Shown: positions 39,078 to 52,044, counted from the first letter of the stretch. The stretch: 64,000 nt of DNA from Vespula vulgaris (GCF_905475345.1 NC_066603.1:1110001-1174000); one strand, 5' to 3'. Notes: generated from the letters alone by a model not told the origin. A program made the numbers and translations.

Positions 39078-39112
39078 TCTGAAGAAACAGTACTGAGTTG
39101 TTTGCTTTTATA
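39078..39112 (-). promoter_or_regulatory. Likely core promoter of prophenoloxidase
   Basis: On the minus strand TATAAAAG lies at 39112-39105, and a TTCAGA initiator-like site falls about 32 bases downstream near 39080, normal TATA-to-start spacing. A second TCAGT at 39096-39092 is too close to the TATA box to be its start. The 5' UTR would be about 140 bases and contains a tiny upstream ATG frame (ATG-CAG-TAG). Confidence 0.5.
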
Positions 39113-39953
39113 TGTCTCTCGTTCAGGATACAGTGGTTCAAATTACAGTGGTATTAAAATGAAAAGAAAAAAAATAGAATGGCACCACACGCCACGTTGA
39201 CCACAAAATCCGTTTAAGAGCCTCGACGGATCTTGTCCTATTTTATTTCTTCCTTTTTTTCCGATCTTTTCCTGTTTTCGAGATTGTCCTGTTTGTCTAA
39301 TCGATAACTTTTAAACTTGAAGATAATACTGTTGTATATTTTTTTTCCTTCAAAAAATTAACACACTAATTTTGTAATAACTCGACAAATTGGAATTTCT
39401 AATGAATTTATTTCATAGTACATACTCCCGCACCTTTATTTGGAATAAAGGAAAAACCTAAACTGTATGATCATCCTATAGAAACATCCGTTATCTATCT
39501 CTAAGCTTCAAGATTAATGATACACGGTGTGTATACGAATGGATAAGAGAAGAAAGAATAAAAAAAAAAAGCTATTCAATCAAGAAGCAACCTCTTCGAT
39601 GCAATGAGCTTTTGCTTTCAGTATCGTCATCTCTGTCGTCGCGGTTGCAGACGTATTGAGATCATGAGACGGTTAAAAAATAAAAAGGAAGAAGTAGAAG
39701 TAGAAGAAGAAGAGAAAAAAAAAGAGAAAAATTTTCGTTACAAAAGTCGAGTGAAAAGCTACGAAAATGGAAATATAGAAAGAGAGAAGGAAAGCTATGC
39801 GAAAAATTATGAAGAGAGGACATACACACGAGCCAAAGTTTCAAGAACATTTCAGTCGTCAAAATAATCTCGAAATGGTGCTTGCTGGTAAGTGCAAGTA
39901 CCTTTTATTGACGGAGTTTGCTTTTACATTTTGCTCATCTCGTCATCGACTTT

Positions 39954-39992
<39 letters not shown>

Positions 39993-40597
39993 CTTTCAAT
40001 AACGTGAGTCGGCGTGTATCGACAAATGTGTATATAGTATCTAGTAACTTGGCTTACCCTTTCAAATTTCCGAGAGTTTCTCTCTGGTCCATTTTCCTAA
40101 CCAAATTTCTAATCACTTTGTTCCATCTCTAAATTACACTAATCGTGTAAATCATATCTAGCTAATAACGATTCATCACGCGACGATGTATTCGTAATCC
40201 CATCGTCTCGTTAAAAGAAGGAATACAAAGGAGAATGGTACTTCGATGATACCTCTATGTTTCAGGATCGTACACTCAATTATTTATTCATTTATTTATA
40301 TACTCATTTTCTTCATAAATTTTCATATCGACAAAGAGATATCTCTATCTTACTGTTCGTATTATAAATAGTATTTCGTTAATTAGAACGAAAGAAAGCA
40401 AGGACAATTAATTATTTCAAGGACAAAACTTTGTTGGAATAAAAACTTTTAGGTGTTCAACAAACACTGTTGGAGAGAATTAACGAGAAAAAAATATCAC
40501 GAAGAGAGAAAGAAGGAAAAACAGAAAGTGCGGAGGAAAAAAACGAAAATCACCTGGATGAAAAAAAAAGAAATATCATCGAAAAGAAAGGTAGTAA

Positions 40598-40628
<31 letters not shown>

Positions 40629-40657
40629 CGTCATCAGCATCATCATCATTATCGTGA
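39113..40657. other. Intergenic region between PPO and the SBSPON-like gene
   Basis: It holds no gene I can support. There is a (CTAT)n tract at 39955-39993. TTTATT motifs at 40283-40296, read as AATAAA on the minus strand, are candidate poly(A) signals for the SBSPON-like gene about 360 bases after its stop. The CGTCGT/CATCAT tract at 40600-40650 produces spurious open frames on both strands. Confidence 0.55.
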
Positions 40658-41163
40658 TTAGGATTTGACAAATACGTTGTTTCTTCTTCTTCTGCTCCTC
40701 TTTCGTCGTCTACTTCTCCTCCACCTTCTGAATCTCTCTCTGACTGGTTTGGTCCTTCTAAAATCATCCTCCATATCATCATAATCCTCATTTAGATCAT
40801 CCCGAGTTTCCAAGCTTCTCCGTAGGCGTCTAGAAACCCGTAGACGCGTCGTCGTGGTTTCTCCACAACTTGGATCGTCGCAATCGATGAGGAGCCTTGA
40901 ATCGCCTATCCATTTCCCGTGGCAGCTCGAATTCATCGCCGTTCTAGCGGCACTTCCGCCGTCGACGGACGTCGATAGTTTCCATCTGCCAATACCCACG
41001 AGCAAGTTCCCTCTTCTACCATCTCTTCTACTACTACTACTACTACCACCACCACCACCACCACCACCACCATCACCATCACCACCACCTCCTTTCCCCT
41101 CCTCGCTTTCCTCATCCTCATCCTCCTCGTCATCCTCGTGTCGTTCAACGCATATTCTCGTAC
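40658..41163 (-). CDS. SBSPON: SBSPON-like last exon with low-complexity insertion
   Basis: After the acceptor TTTTTTAG|GTACG the exon reads TRICVERHEDD, then about 35 residues that are almost only Asp/Glu, Gly and Ser, then resumes family-like sequence (GRWKL, SSCHGKWIGDSRLLIDC). It ends in a highly basic Arg-rich tail and a TAG-type stop near 40658. The low-complexity part is coded by GAT/GAG, GGT and AGT triplet runs (41026-41140), so it looks like microsatellite expansion inside a coding exon. Frame is preserved throughout. Confidence 0.75.
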
Positions 41164-43955
41164 CTAAAAAAGAAAACAAAAAAGGGACAAGAAATCCAAC
41201 TATTTTACGATCGTGAATGAAATCGATAAAAGGAAATGTATACCCAAAATGTGATCTCCTTTAAAAGAAAGATATATTTATTAAGGAAAGCAAGAAAAGA
41301 AAAAAAAAGGAAAGAGAAAGAAAAATAATGAATTGTTTTCAAACGAAAATTTTTTCCATAGATTTGTTGTCTTTATACACCGAAGTGAGCTTTACTTTGA
41401 TATATTAGCTTTTAAATCAACGTTTGTTATGGTATCAGCTAAAAGAACTCACGTAAAATAACATTTTTCATGAACAGAGAGAGACAGGAATAAGAAACAA
41501 AAAGAATAATAAAAAATGGAATCATATCTCTCTGGTACAATCGTAACACACGATCAGCACTTTCGCGGTAAATCTATCGGAGAACGGGCGTACTGTTATA
41601 CTATGTATGGAGAAAAAGATCGGTTATCTCCGTTTCACCGCGTATCCGCAATATCCGGAAACACGACTCTGGTGTCGGCGATTCTTCGATAAGGATAACG
41701 CCGCGTTCTAAATCGTCGTGGAGGGCCGATTTGGCAGAGATAAAAAAAAACACTATGATGTCGCTCGTTCACTCGACGGCTGTGACGAGAACGAGACCAT
41801 ACACCACTGGGACACTAGGTATATTGCGGGAGAGTAAGAGAAAAGAGAGAGAGAGAGAGAGAATAGACGAGTTTGTATTCAAAACGAGAAATCTTCCTGT
41901 TATTTCTCGTACGAGATTCGACGGGTTTTTCCTGACCGATGTTTTACACGGAGAAAAATATTATAGTGACGTTGATGAAAAGTTTCGCTAACAGAGATTT
42001 CAAACAAACAAACCGAAAACAAACAAGAATATTCTATAAAAAATTCATCACACCGGATCGTTCAATTTCGATATTTTTTCTCGATCATCTTAATTTCTTC
42101 GTTTTCTATTTTTCTCGTCGAAAATATTCAATTGCCTTTATTTTCTTTTTTTATTTTATTTTATTTTTTTTATTTGACGACGGTACATGGTATAACACGT
42201 GTCACAAATAATAGGATTTTTGTTTGGTTGTCTCTTTTGTATCTATTTTTCTTATATGCATACGTCTACGATATCCATCCTTACCTTCGACCAAGAAAGA
42301 AGATATCCGTTTGCAAGCTCTAGAGGCACGCACGATGGTGAAGGCGACACATCTCTGGCTGAAAGGTAGGAACGATTCGATTAGAAGTAACATCGTGATA
42401 TCCTATCTGAGTTGACAGGCGAGAAGGATCAGAAGTGAAAATGCAGAGAATGTGGTTTGAAATGGAGCTTTTAAAAATTTATAAACCTCTACTATAATTC
42501 GCTTTTTTTACTACAAATACATTATTGAACGTTAGAAAATTTGAAATATTTTGGGAGAAAAGAAAACTTTTATCTCTTTTTCTGTGCGAGAGAGAGAAAG
42601 AGAGGGAGATCTGTCAACCTGTCAAACTTTTACCGAGTAAGCTAACATTTGTATGTTAAAAAAGAGAGGGAAAGAGAGAGAGAGAAAAAAAAGAAATAGA
42701 AGAAAAGAAAAATTTTGTTAAATTAAACGGAACGTCCAAATGAAAATTGTTAAAATTTTCAATCATTAAAAAAAGAAAGTAAATTCAAGAATTTCAAATG
42801 CAAATGAGCGAGACTATTTTCTGTATATTTCGTATTAAACATTAAAATTTAATATACGTAAAAAAGAAAAATAAAATATATGGAACAGAGGAAAACTGTC
42901 AAGTCCGAATTTGCAAAAAAAGGGAAAAGAAACAGAAAAAGAGTAGAAAAGGGGACAAATTCGCAGGCATAGATACCATGGAGAATCAGTTTTTGCGTGA
43001 CCCACATATGTCATCGAAAGATCTTTTTAACTATTTTAAAGGGTGAATTTATCTCGATAGACGTCAATCACATGATTTAAAAGTATTTCAATGACATGTA
43101 TACGACTCGATCAACGAAATTATACATCCGCCTGCATGTACGTATATATTATATGTCCATATCAATGTCGCTTGTACAAACAACATTTTCCTCATTCTCT
43201 CGAGCAATTTTTTTCTCTCCACCCACGTTCTGTCTGGAGAATGAATTTTTTCTTTTTTTTTTCCTTTTTTTTTTTATTTTCTGTTCACTACTTTCGCAGT
43301 TACGTACACTCGAAAAATAATGTTTGCAATGTGTGTGACCGAGCGCGTATATTCCCAGCCACTTTGAGAGTAAATTGCCGCCGGAGACACGCCCATTCAC
43401 GTGTACCACAACCTTATTCGTTTATTATACGACGTGATATTTGAAATTGTTCTACCGTACGTCACGAAAAAGTAAGAAAAAAAAATAAAAAGTAAAAAAA
43501 TGCCTTGATTGATCGAAAATGAATAACTACTGTTCGCATTTGTCATAGAAAATGAAAAGATCGATTCAAAAGTAAATGCAAGGAAAATAAAACGAAAGAA
43601 AAAAAGAAAGGAAGGAAACGTTTAACTTATAATGTATAAATTAATAGATAATGTTGCCATATACATCTATAGAGCATTCGATTCACTCACGTTAAAATTC
43701 GAATTAAAAGCAGCAAACAATCGATGAGCTTTATTAGTTATCAATAACGATAAACGTTTTGTTCACAGCTCGTATCTCGGTCTACCGATGGATTTTTCAT
43801 GGAAAATTTTCCGGAAGCAGCAGCTCGTATTATCTATATATAGTACATACATACATATATACATACATACATACATACATAGATAGATAGATAGATAGAT
43901 AGATGGATAAATGAATACATACATATGTGTACGTTCGATCGATAGACTTGTAAAT

Positions 43956-43994
<39 letters not shown>

Positions 43995-44842
43995 GTTTAC
44001 ATCGACGTGGCGCGAAAATGTCCAAAAGCGTACGTACGTGCGTGCGACAATTTTCAGCGGGCTGTCAGCATCGAATTTCGTTTTGTCGAGCTGTTAGGCG
44101 ACGTTATAAAAAAAAAGTCGTATAAATTGGAAAAAACAAAACAAAAAAAAAAAGAAAAGTAGAAATTGTCACCGGGAAGTCTATGAAGTACCATGACGTG
44201 TAACCAAAGCAGAATTCGTTTCTTCTGACGTTTTCATAAAAATGTAAGCGCGATTGAAACATTATTAAAAAATTGATATAGGGAAAAATGAATGTTAATG
44301 ACTTCATTGTAGAAAAACGAATGACACGTATCAGTTAAATAATAAAATAAATTATTAACGTAGTTTCATTCGAGATTGCATCAATAAATTAATACGAAAC
44401 TAATTGCGAAAATATTTATACTGGAAAATTATCATTCTGACGTACGTGGAATCTATTAATTGAGCAAATGAATAAATATGTTATCGCTTGGAAATCACGT
44501 AGAAAAATTAATATAACGTAAAGAAATAAGTTTTTTCTCGAGATAAATCTTCCTGCAAATGTTTGCATTTGTATAAAGAGATAGGATTCTTGCAGCAAAG
44601 AGAGTCTCGTTTAACGGTATGTTCGTAATAAAAACGTAAGAGAGCAAGTGAACGCAGGAACGAATGAACGAATGAACGAACGAACGAACGAACGAACGAA
44701 CGGACGAACGAAAAGGTAGCTGTATAAATAAGCGCGTGAGTGCAAACAAGTGCGAGCAAATCGCATTTTGCAAAGAAGGTTAGAACGAGAAGGAAAAAAG
44801 AAAGAAAAAAGAAAAAAGTATATGAAGCAAAAGGGCACATTT

Positions 44843-44900
<58 letters not shown>

Positions 44901-45688
44901 CTTTCTCTTACCTCATTCTGGGTATTTCATTTCCAATGCCAACTTCTGTATCGTTGTAGTCGTCAGGTAAGAAGGAGAGTAGTGTCACACCTACGAAAGA
45001 TCAATCGAAAATCGTCGATCGTCTGGAGCATGTTCGGCATAATCGAAAAAAAAGAAACAAAAAATGAACAAAAAGTTCTTCTCTATCCCATCCCATCCCA
45101 TCCCATCCCATCCACTAATCCCGTTTAACTAACCAACCAAAAAAAAAACGAATGATAAATCGAACGAGTATCGAGTAACGAGAGCAAGCAAGACGAAGCG
45201 AAAAAGCGAGCAAAACGAAAGCAATTTTCTCGTGATACACGCGTGATCACTCACTCCTGTCGTGAAGTAGAGGACGAAGAATGCCAGAGTGACAAGATTG
45301 AAAGCTTCGACAGCTCCTGATTTGATCCAGTCTAGGACAATGCTTCCCGCCGTTTTTCTCCGAGATTTGTACGCTGCGACTTCTTTTTTGTGTTCCACTA
45401 CCGCATCTGGTGTTGCATGCCGACCACTCGCTCCATTCGCTCACTATGCAATCTACGACTGCAAGAGAGGAGAAAGATCTACAATTTGTATACATACATA
45501 GAGCTATATTCTTTAGGAGAAATTATGTGGAAGTAATTTTATGCGAGTGTTCTGATTAAAATATTTGAAAAAAAAAGAAAAAGAAAAAGGTAAATTAGGA
45601 AAAAGATATATTATTTTAGAATAACAATAATAACAATACAAATTGTTATTATTTATTATAACGTTGATCAGCATCAGAAACTGAAAAA

Positions 45689-45721
<33 letters not shown>

Positions 45722-46264
45722 AGGTTAGTTTCATGATGACCATCGCACACGTACATGTCGAATGCAGATTAGTCGAGATAAAAAAGTAAGGGGGAAAAAA
45801 TTGTTAAAATTTAAAACCTGAAACGAATATTGAATAGAAGAAAATCACGATTATAAAGATAGCTGTCCAACGATGTTACCGACAAAATAGCTATCGGCTT
45901 TTCGTATTTCTTTTTCTCATTGTCGTTGCGTTGTTATTCGTGCAATATAATCTTCTTGGTGAAATGTAGCCGTTTCATCCTTTTATATAACTGACATTAT
46001 TTATTGCATCGCGGTGCAACAACTCTTCCGAAAATACTCGCAGTTTATTTCATGGCAAAAATGTATAGATTCATTTTTCCGAAAAGATTTGTTATTATCC
46101 GCATTTAAACGCTCTGAAATGAAGAACAATCAAACGATTTTTGCTTAAAAGAGGAACACGTTGAAATATGCGTGAAGGCTCATTCTACGTGAATGCTTCG
46201 TAGATTTCTAGTGATTTACAAATACAAAGAGACATTCAGATCACCGAACTTAAAAAAGAAAAAA

Positions 46265-46342
<78 letters not shown>

Positions 46343-48330
46343 AAAAGGGATTATGAATACCAACTGAGGCCCATTTTTTCGACGTTCGAATTCAATAGAA
46401 CTAATAGAAAAACGTATATACATATGTACATATGTACGTATAAGCGAGTAATACGATGGATCGATTCATTCATGACGAATTCTTCGTTTCTCATTGTGAA
46501 TAGATCCATCGACGAACTCGTATCATACGAGAATAATAGAGAGATTTCTCGAATGTTCAAAGACCTATTCTTAATCAAATCACTATCGAAATATAAAAAA
46601 AATATTTAAGAAAAAAAAACAAAAAAGAAAAGAAAAAAAATTGGAGCTATTGTTCAAAATTTAATAGGAAAGAAAAAGAAGACATATATATATATATATT
46701 ATATAAATCGAAATTCTATGATACGTGATATGTGAAAGAAAGACGTTGTGTTATGGACCCATCCATCCTTTGATAACCTATTCCCTTTATATTAGCCTCG
46801 ATCCCTAAACAGGGCGCGGTGATCGATCGATTCTGTATACGTCGAGCTAAATTATTTCATCCATTCGGGTTTCGAGAACTCGTTGCTAACAAAGAGACAA
46901 ACATTATAACGTTTGCCACGAAAACTCTATTATACGTCGAAATATGAGGGTAATTTAAAAATCGTTTACCAGAATAATAAACAAATCGTTTCATTCATAC
47001 GTACATATATACAACATATATACATACGTGCATCGAGGTAAACTGTTTTTCACGTTATTTCTAAACTGCTACAAATTGAGGGATAACTTTCGTGTGTTTG
47101 GAAAAAAGGACATATTAATATAAAATCAGATATAAATCGATAGATTCTTTTTTAATGAAACCCAATTATATGTTGAAACATTATAGGATAAAAAAGTAAA
47201 AATTAATAAATCTAATGTTATAAGAAAAGAATTGTTTTCGAGATAGAAACGAAGAAAAGAAAAAAAGAAAAGTAAAAAAAAAAAAAAAGAACAAATCGAA
47301 TCGATTTTTCTATTTAATACTCGATTCCTCTTGGTTAACAGTAAGAACAAATAATACGAGGAACGTGATGGTAGAGCTTCTTATGTCTTGGAGATGACAG
47401 AAGACTCTTTACGTCCGGTCCGGAAGCAAGATAATCGTTTTCCGGCAGAGCTTCGCACCTCCTCGTTCCTTCGCAAATCACTATCGCTCCTTTTCCGTAC
47501 TTAAAGTCTCTTTCTCTCTTTCTCTCTCCCTCCCTCTCACTTTATCAAATTCACCTCAGATAGTCGTAAAACGTCGCGATAAATCTCGAAGAAGAAAAGT
47601 CCTCAATTCGGATTTTCCCTCGACGGAAACACGTCAACGAAAAGTAATAATAAGCCTTTAGAGTAAAATTTGAACTTTCAAGTTTAATTATAATCGTCAG
47701 ATGAAAAACCATTAACAGAATTACCTTATCACTTGTTCTTTCGTTTCTATTCTCATCAACTCGCTGGTTTAAAACGCGATTTCACGATTTTAATTAAACG
47801 ATACAATTTTTTTTTTCTTTATTTCTATCTCTGTCTCCCTCTTTCTCTCTTCCTCTCTAAAAAAAAAGAGAAAAAAAAAAAGAAAAAATTAGGTCGAGCG
47901 AAATCAAATCCTATTAATTCGAAATATCGATTTCTCATAGCTCTAACTCATTTGTTGAGAAAGACACGTCCGTACAATAGATATATATCTAATAACAAAA
48001 GTTTATAGACCACTAGATGCATCATATTTTTGCGTTATCTATTGTTAATACATGTACATATATGTATATAAAGTCGATCGTGAAAATCGTGCGGAAAGCG
48101 TTAAACGAGATTACGAAGGAAACTTGGTACGCGTTGAAAACGTCCACCACATTGAATTTATTGCATTTGTCATGTCAATTTCGAGCTTGAGTCTATCCAT
48201 CCATTTGTTTGACGTCTATTTTATTACTTTTTTTCTCGCAATCATAAATCCTAAAGCAAATTAATGCGATCGACATTGAATCGAGCACTGCAATTACCTA
48301 CTTCCCTCTTATATTTTTTATTGCTTTAAG

Positions 48331-48382
<52 letters not shown>

Positions 48383-49286
48383 GTCTTATATATATGAATA
48401 TTAGAAAAAGTTAATAACTTTTCTCTTTCATCGAAAAAAAATCCAACAAATTTTCCATAACTCGTCGCTTTACACAGAATAAACTTTCCTAAGGTAACTA
48501 TCTTTAAATTTCTACGTAATTATACAACTTCGAAATGAAAAAATAAATTTACTCAAAATTAACTCGTATAATTTCATTTAAAAATTATTGGATATCAAAA
48601 TAACTTTTAAGATCTACGAAGGATGGAAAATTTTCAAAGTGGTTTACCTCGGTTCATCATTGCACAACGTAACATCGCTATATTTCATGGGTTTTTCATA
48701 ATCCTTGAAAGGAAAAAAGAAAAAACTTTTTTTTATATAGTCCACTTAAAAGTATAGTAAAAAAAAACTCGTCGAAAGAAAAAAGTTTTAATTGGAGGGA
48801 TCGTATAAAGTTGCTGCGAATTCTTCTTATACTTCATTAGTACCTATATATAATCTATATTTAATGAATTAATACATACACTTAAAAAAAGAAAAAAGCC
48901 AAGAGAATTCAAAAAGTTAGGAAGGAATCCCAGAAAAAAAGAGAGAGAGAGAGAGAGACGAAGAGAAAGGAAAAAGAAAATTCTCACAAAAACGTACCGC
49001 CGCAAGTTTCCTTGAAATCGTCGCAACAATCAGCGAGTTTGAGACACGCGTGATCGCAATAACACGGTTTGTCTCGTGGACTCTCGATAATGGCATTAGG
49101 CGATTCCTTTTGTATGACACAACCGGAGTCTCTTCCTTGACAACAAAGCTTCGCAGCACTGCAACTTCCGGCTAGAGCTGTGTCCATATAAAACATCAAC
49201 GCAACGAGAATGATCTTTAACTTAAGTTGAATCAGCATCCTTAGGATATCCATCTGCACCGGAACGATAATCTTCGTGATCGACAT
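40658..49286 (-). CDS. SBSPON: Secreted somatomedin-B and thrombospondin type-1 domain protein (SBSPON-like)
   Basis: This is an extracellular protein of the SBSPON family, probably matrix-associated; its role in insects is not well defined. Exons I can support (minus strand): 49286-48998 (signal peptide and somatomedin-B domain), 45458-45255 (thrombospondin type-1 repeat), 42358-42285 (the CVAFTIVRASRAC segment) and 41163-40658 (C-terminal part and stop). The domain order SMB, TSP1, then a Cys-containing C-terminal domain with RWKL and CHGKW matches the family. Exons 1-2 and the last two exons join in frame. The TSP1 exon ends in phase 1 while the next located exon needs phase 2, so at least one exon between 45254 and 42359 is missing from this model. 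The last exon carries long Asp/Glu, Gly and Ser runs that interrupt the family domain. The start is uncertain between the ATG at 49286 and the one at 49253. Confidence 0.8.
42285..42358 (-). CDS. SBSPON: SBSPON-like exon with the CVAFTIV motif
   Basis: A 74-base exon, acceptor CTACCTTTCAG|C and donor GAAG|GTAAGG. It codes QRCVAFTIVRASRACKR, which fits the family pattern of a Cys, a hydrophobic strand, then AC and basic residues before the following CV motif. It joins the last exon in frame as SSFLVEGTRICVE. Confidence 0.75.
43767..43833 (-). CDS. Tentative missing exon of the SBSPON-like gene
   Basis: This 67-base segment is the best candidate I found for the missing exon. It begins after TATATAG, ends at a CT|GTGAAC donor, and is in exactly the phase needed on both sides (1 in, 2 out). 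Against it: the acceptor has no pyrimidine tract, the 21 codons show no clear family similarity, and a phase match can occur by chance. Confidence 0.15.
43841..43906. repeat. (CATA)n/(GATA)n tetranucleotide block in an SBSPON-like intron
   Basis: About eight CATA units pass directly into about six GATA units. Confidence 0.9.
45085..45113. repeat. (CCCAT)n pentanucleotide repeat
   Basis: Nearly six uninterrupted TCCCA units lie in the intron after the TSP1 exon. It is not the insect telomere repeat. Confidence 0.9.
45255..45458 (-). CDS. SBSPON: SBSPON-like exon 2: thrombospondin type-1 repeat
   Basis: The acceptor TTGCAG|TCGTAG joins exon 1 in frame. The exon codes the WSEWSACNTRCGSGTQKRSR core of a TSP1 repeat, with CSVTCG-like spacing, then CRSFQSC. 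The donor GGA|GTGAGT is strong and leaves phase 1. Read through, the frame would stop a few codons later, so splicing is required. Confidence 0.88.
45459..48997. other. Large intron 1 of the SBSPON-like gene
   Basis: It contains (GT)n 45690-45720, (GA)n 46269-46339, (TA)n 48338-48379 and otherwise AT-rich unique sequence. A GC-richer part at 47340-47600 could hold a regulatory element or an unrecognised exon, but I cannot support either. Confidence 0.5.
45690..45720. repeat. (GT)n microsatellite
   Basis: Fifteen GT units in the large first intron of the SBSPON-like gene. Confidence 0.95.
48998..49286 (-). CDS. SBSPON: SBSPON-like exon 1: signal peptide and somatomedin-B domain
   Basis: The frame begins with a hydrophobic signal segment (KIILVALMFYM) and a likely signal peptidase site after TALA (residue about 39). 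Residues 41-96 form the somatomedin-B domain, with ten cysteines ending CYCDHACLKLADCCDDF, the family hallmark. The donor GGCG|GTACGT leaves phase 1. The ATG at 49253 would also give a good signal peptide, and GTGCAG just before it could be an acceptor. Confidence 0.9.
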
Positions 49287-49499
49287 CTCTGATAGAATAA
49301 TTTCAAAAATCTAATCTGCGACGATTGATCTATGATTTTTCTCAGAAATGTGTTCTTCGTTTTTATCGTCCATCGAACGACAAGATGACGATGATAATGA
49401 TCCTGATAATGAAAGATATTTAACAAACATGATGCGTCTTTCTGGTATAATCGTATTTTCGTTCCAAGTAATACACTTTCACTGATAAAACGCGATCGC

Positions 49500-49830
49500 G
49501 AATGACGATACGAAAAAGAAATATAGACTACCGGTATGTTCCGCTCACCCTCGTGTCAAGAGAGTCGCGAATGAACTGAGGCGATTTCAACGAGAACGAG
49601 GGTACCACAGCATCGTATCGCAAGCACACAACTCCCTTTTAACACGTCGGCTGCGCGCGCGCGCTATTACTCTCTCATACTCCCGCCTTCTCGTCCTTGA
49701 TTCTTCTTCCTTCGCCCTCTTGCGAAGCCCTCACCAGGTTAAACCAGCCGCCACCTTACGAGCGCATGCCTGAATTACCAACGTACGACCACTTAGCGTT
49801 TAAACCAGCTTCTCTCATCCCCTAGCTCTA
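49500..49830. promoter_or_regulatory. GC-richer promoter-like region upstream of the SBSPON-like gene
   Basis: The stretch is clearly less AT-rich than its surroundings and includes (GC)6 at 49653-49664. It lies 200-550 bases upstream of the first coding exon, where a promoter or first non-coding exon would be expected. No TATA box is evident. Confidence 0.35.
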
Positions 49831-52044
49831 AGTCATCCCCTTTGGTCCTTCTGATCCTAATCTTGTGATTATATGAAATGACGAACGAGTATTGTCTCAA
49901 GAATAAATGTCGCATGAAAAAGAAAGAGCTAATTATTTTTTACGACAACGCCTTCTACGATGAAATATTTCACATTTTATCCGATAAAATATTTCTCAAA
50001 ATTATCGAATTGATGGATAAATAATCGTCGTGAATGTTTATAAAAAATCTATTTTTTTTCTTTTTTCGTAATCTCATCTATTCGTGAATTCAACTTGATT
50101 CAATGGCCGTAAAACACGATAAGATTAATAATATAAAATATCGAATTTATATTTGATTGATTTATAAATAAGGGTGCCATTGTATTCTAATAAATGCGAT
50201 TATACGTTAAAAGTTTATTACAATCAAATGGTAATTATTTATCAATCAAATCAATAAATTAAACGACAGAGAATATTGGCGAAACGTATAAAATTATTCA
50301 CAGAAATACAGATCGGATAAATATTCTATTAGGAAAAACGAATTTCTCTCCTCGCAACCGCTACACGATGATTAATAAAGATATAAAATCGGAGAATAAA
50401 AGAATAGATTAATATTTTAGATACGTAACTCACAGATGTATACCTATTTCAAAGTTATCAATACGCTATAGAGGATTTCAATTTTATTGAAAATGTTCTG
50501 TGCGTTGGTATCAGCTGATAACCTTGTCCCAATCCTATGTATTGCGATCACCATATAACTTTTAATAGAAATGGATTTCAAAATTATTGGAAATCTGATT
50601 ATAAGATATCCAGTATGTTTCATTAAGTAAGAAATTAACATTAACATTAATATTAATAATATTAATCGATTAAATAGCCATTTTTATTTTTATTTGATTT
50701 GCCTTAAATTAATCTTGTAATAGCATGCAATAAAAATAAGAAAATAAATATTTAGCATTATATATTATCAACGTGCAAGATATTGTAAAAAATAAAATTA
50801 TTCTGTGTTAATTATATATAATTTAATAAAGATAACATACTGTTCAGATTTTCTATTAATTTTTTCGGTGTAACTTTATATATCACATATACTCATCGTT
50901 AAGTATCTAAAACATTCAAAATAAAATGTATATAGAAAATCACAGAAACAAGTGGAATAAAATTGCATTAATATGCTAAAGTATGCAATTTTGTTCTGTA
51001 TCTATAAATATTAATAATAAATAAGCAAACCAAATTTATGTACCAATTAAAGCCGCACACCTGAAACATACATTTTCAATAATTAAATATTTTATTAATA
51101 AGTATTACTGTAGAGATAAATATAAAATTTATTATTGCAGTAATAGGAAATGAATTTAATTAAATATAAATTAAACAGTGATAGAACGTTAAATAAATAA
51201 TATGGTAGTATTAAACTTCAAACATCTATAAATTTGGAAAAATTCAAGAAATCTAAAAATTCTTCGATCAACCGTAAAGTAATTATATTTAATTTTCTAT
51301 ATATGCAAAAATTGAGAATAGATGATATTAGAGAATTCAACGATGATCATCTGATACAAAAAGAGGATATATAATACTATAATACAATAGAATATAGATA
51401 TATAGATGCATTTTTTATTTCTATTATCAATCTATTTCTATAAATCATTTAAACGCGTAATTCTACATTTTGATATATGATGCAATCGAGAAATCGAACA
51501 ATTGAGGAATCGAATATATACTATATGATTAATAAAAATATAAAATATATGAATTGCTTTTTTCTAAAATACATTTTTTAAAGAAAAATTATAGATAACA
51601 TTACATCAACGATAAAAATTGTAAAGGCAAGAAAAAAGATAATTACTAAGATGTTAATGTTCATGATAATTAAGTTTCAAATTTCAATTAAGAATCTGAT
51701 AAAAATAAAAAATATATGATAAGACCACAATCCATTATCGAAACATACAGTAGCAACTGGCTCCTCTTAATTACTTGAAAGCCTAGACGTAATTTTTTAT
51801 TCACACAAACAATAATTTACACACACAATTTTATTATATATATCAATAAAAATATATGTTGCATATGTATATATGTATTTAATTTTATATGTATTGAATA
51901 TGTATATATATATATATACTATAATAATGAATTTGTTAAATAAGAAATTAATCTATTTATATCTTTATCGAAATATGAGAAATAAACAAAGTGGAAAAAT
52001 AGTTAAAATCATCATAGAACATAATAAATTTTGATTGAATTTAA
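49831..52044. other. AT-rich non-coding DNA at the start of the repeat block
   Basis: No gene and no long microsatellite. From here on, the long GA/CT tracts of the first 50 kb almost disappear. A segment TGATAAGACCACAATCCATT at about 51718-51737 recurs in near-identical form at 57273. Confidence 0.5.

Noticed and set aside
40453..40668. Plus-strand frame rich in Lys then Val/Ile
   Set aside because: It comes from a CGTCGT/CATCAT tract and A-rich sequence next to the end of the SBSPON-like gene on the other strand.
40854..41216. Plus-strand frame of 120 codons with Pro and Ser runs
   Set aside because: It is the antisense shadow of the SBSPON-like last exon, whose minus frame has splice sites and family motifs.
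45085..45113. Pentanucleotide run as interstitial telomere
   Set aside because: The unit is CCCAT, not the insect TTAGG repeat.
45129..45398. Minus frame with a hydrophobic segment near the TSP1 exon
   Set aside because: It overlaps the TSP1 exon in another register; the hydrophobic part is the other-frame reading of exon end and intron.
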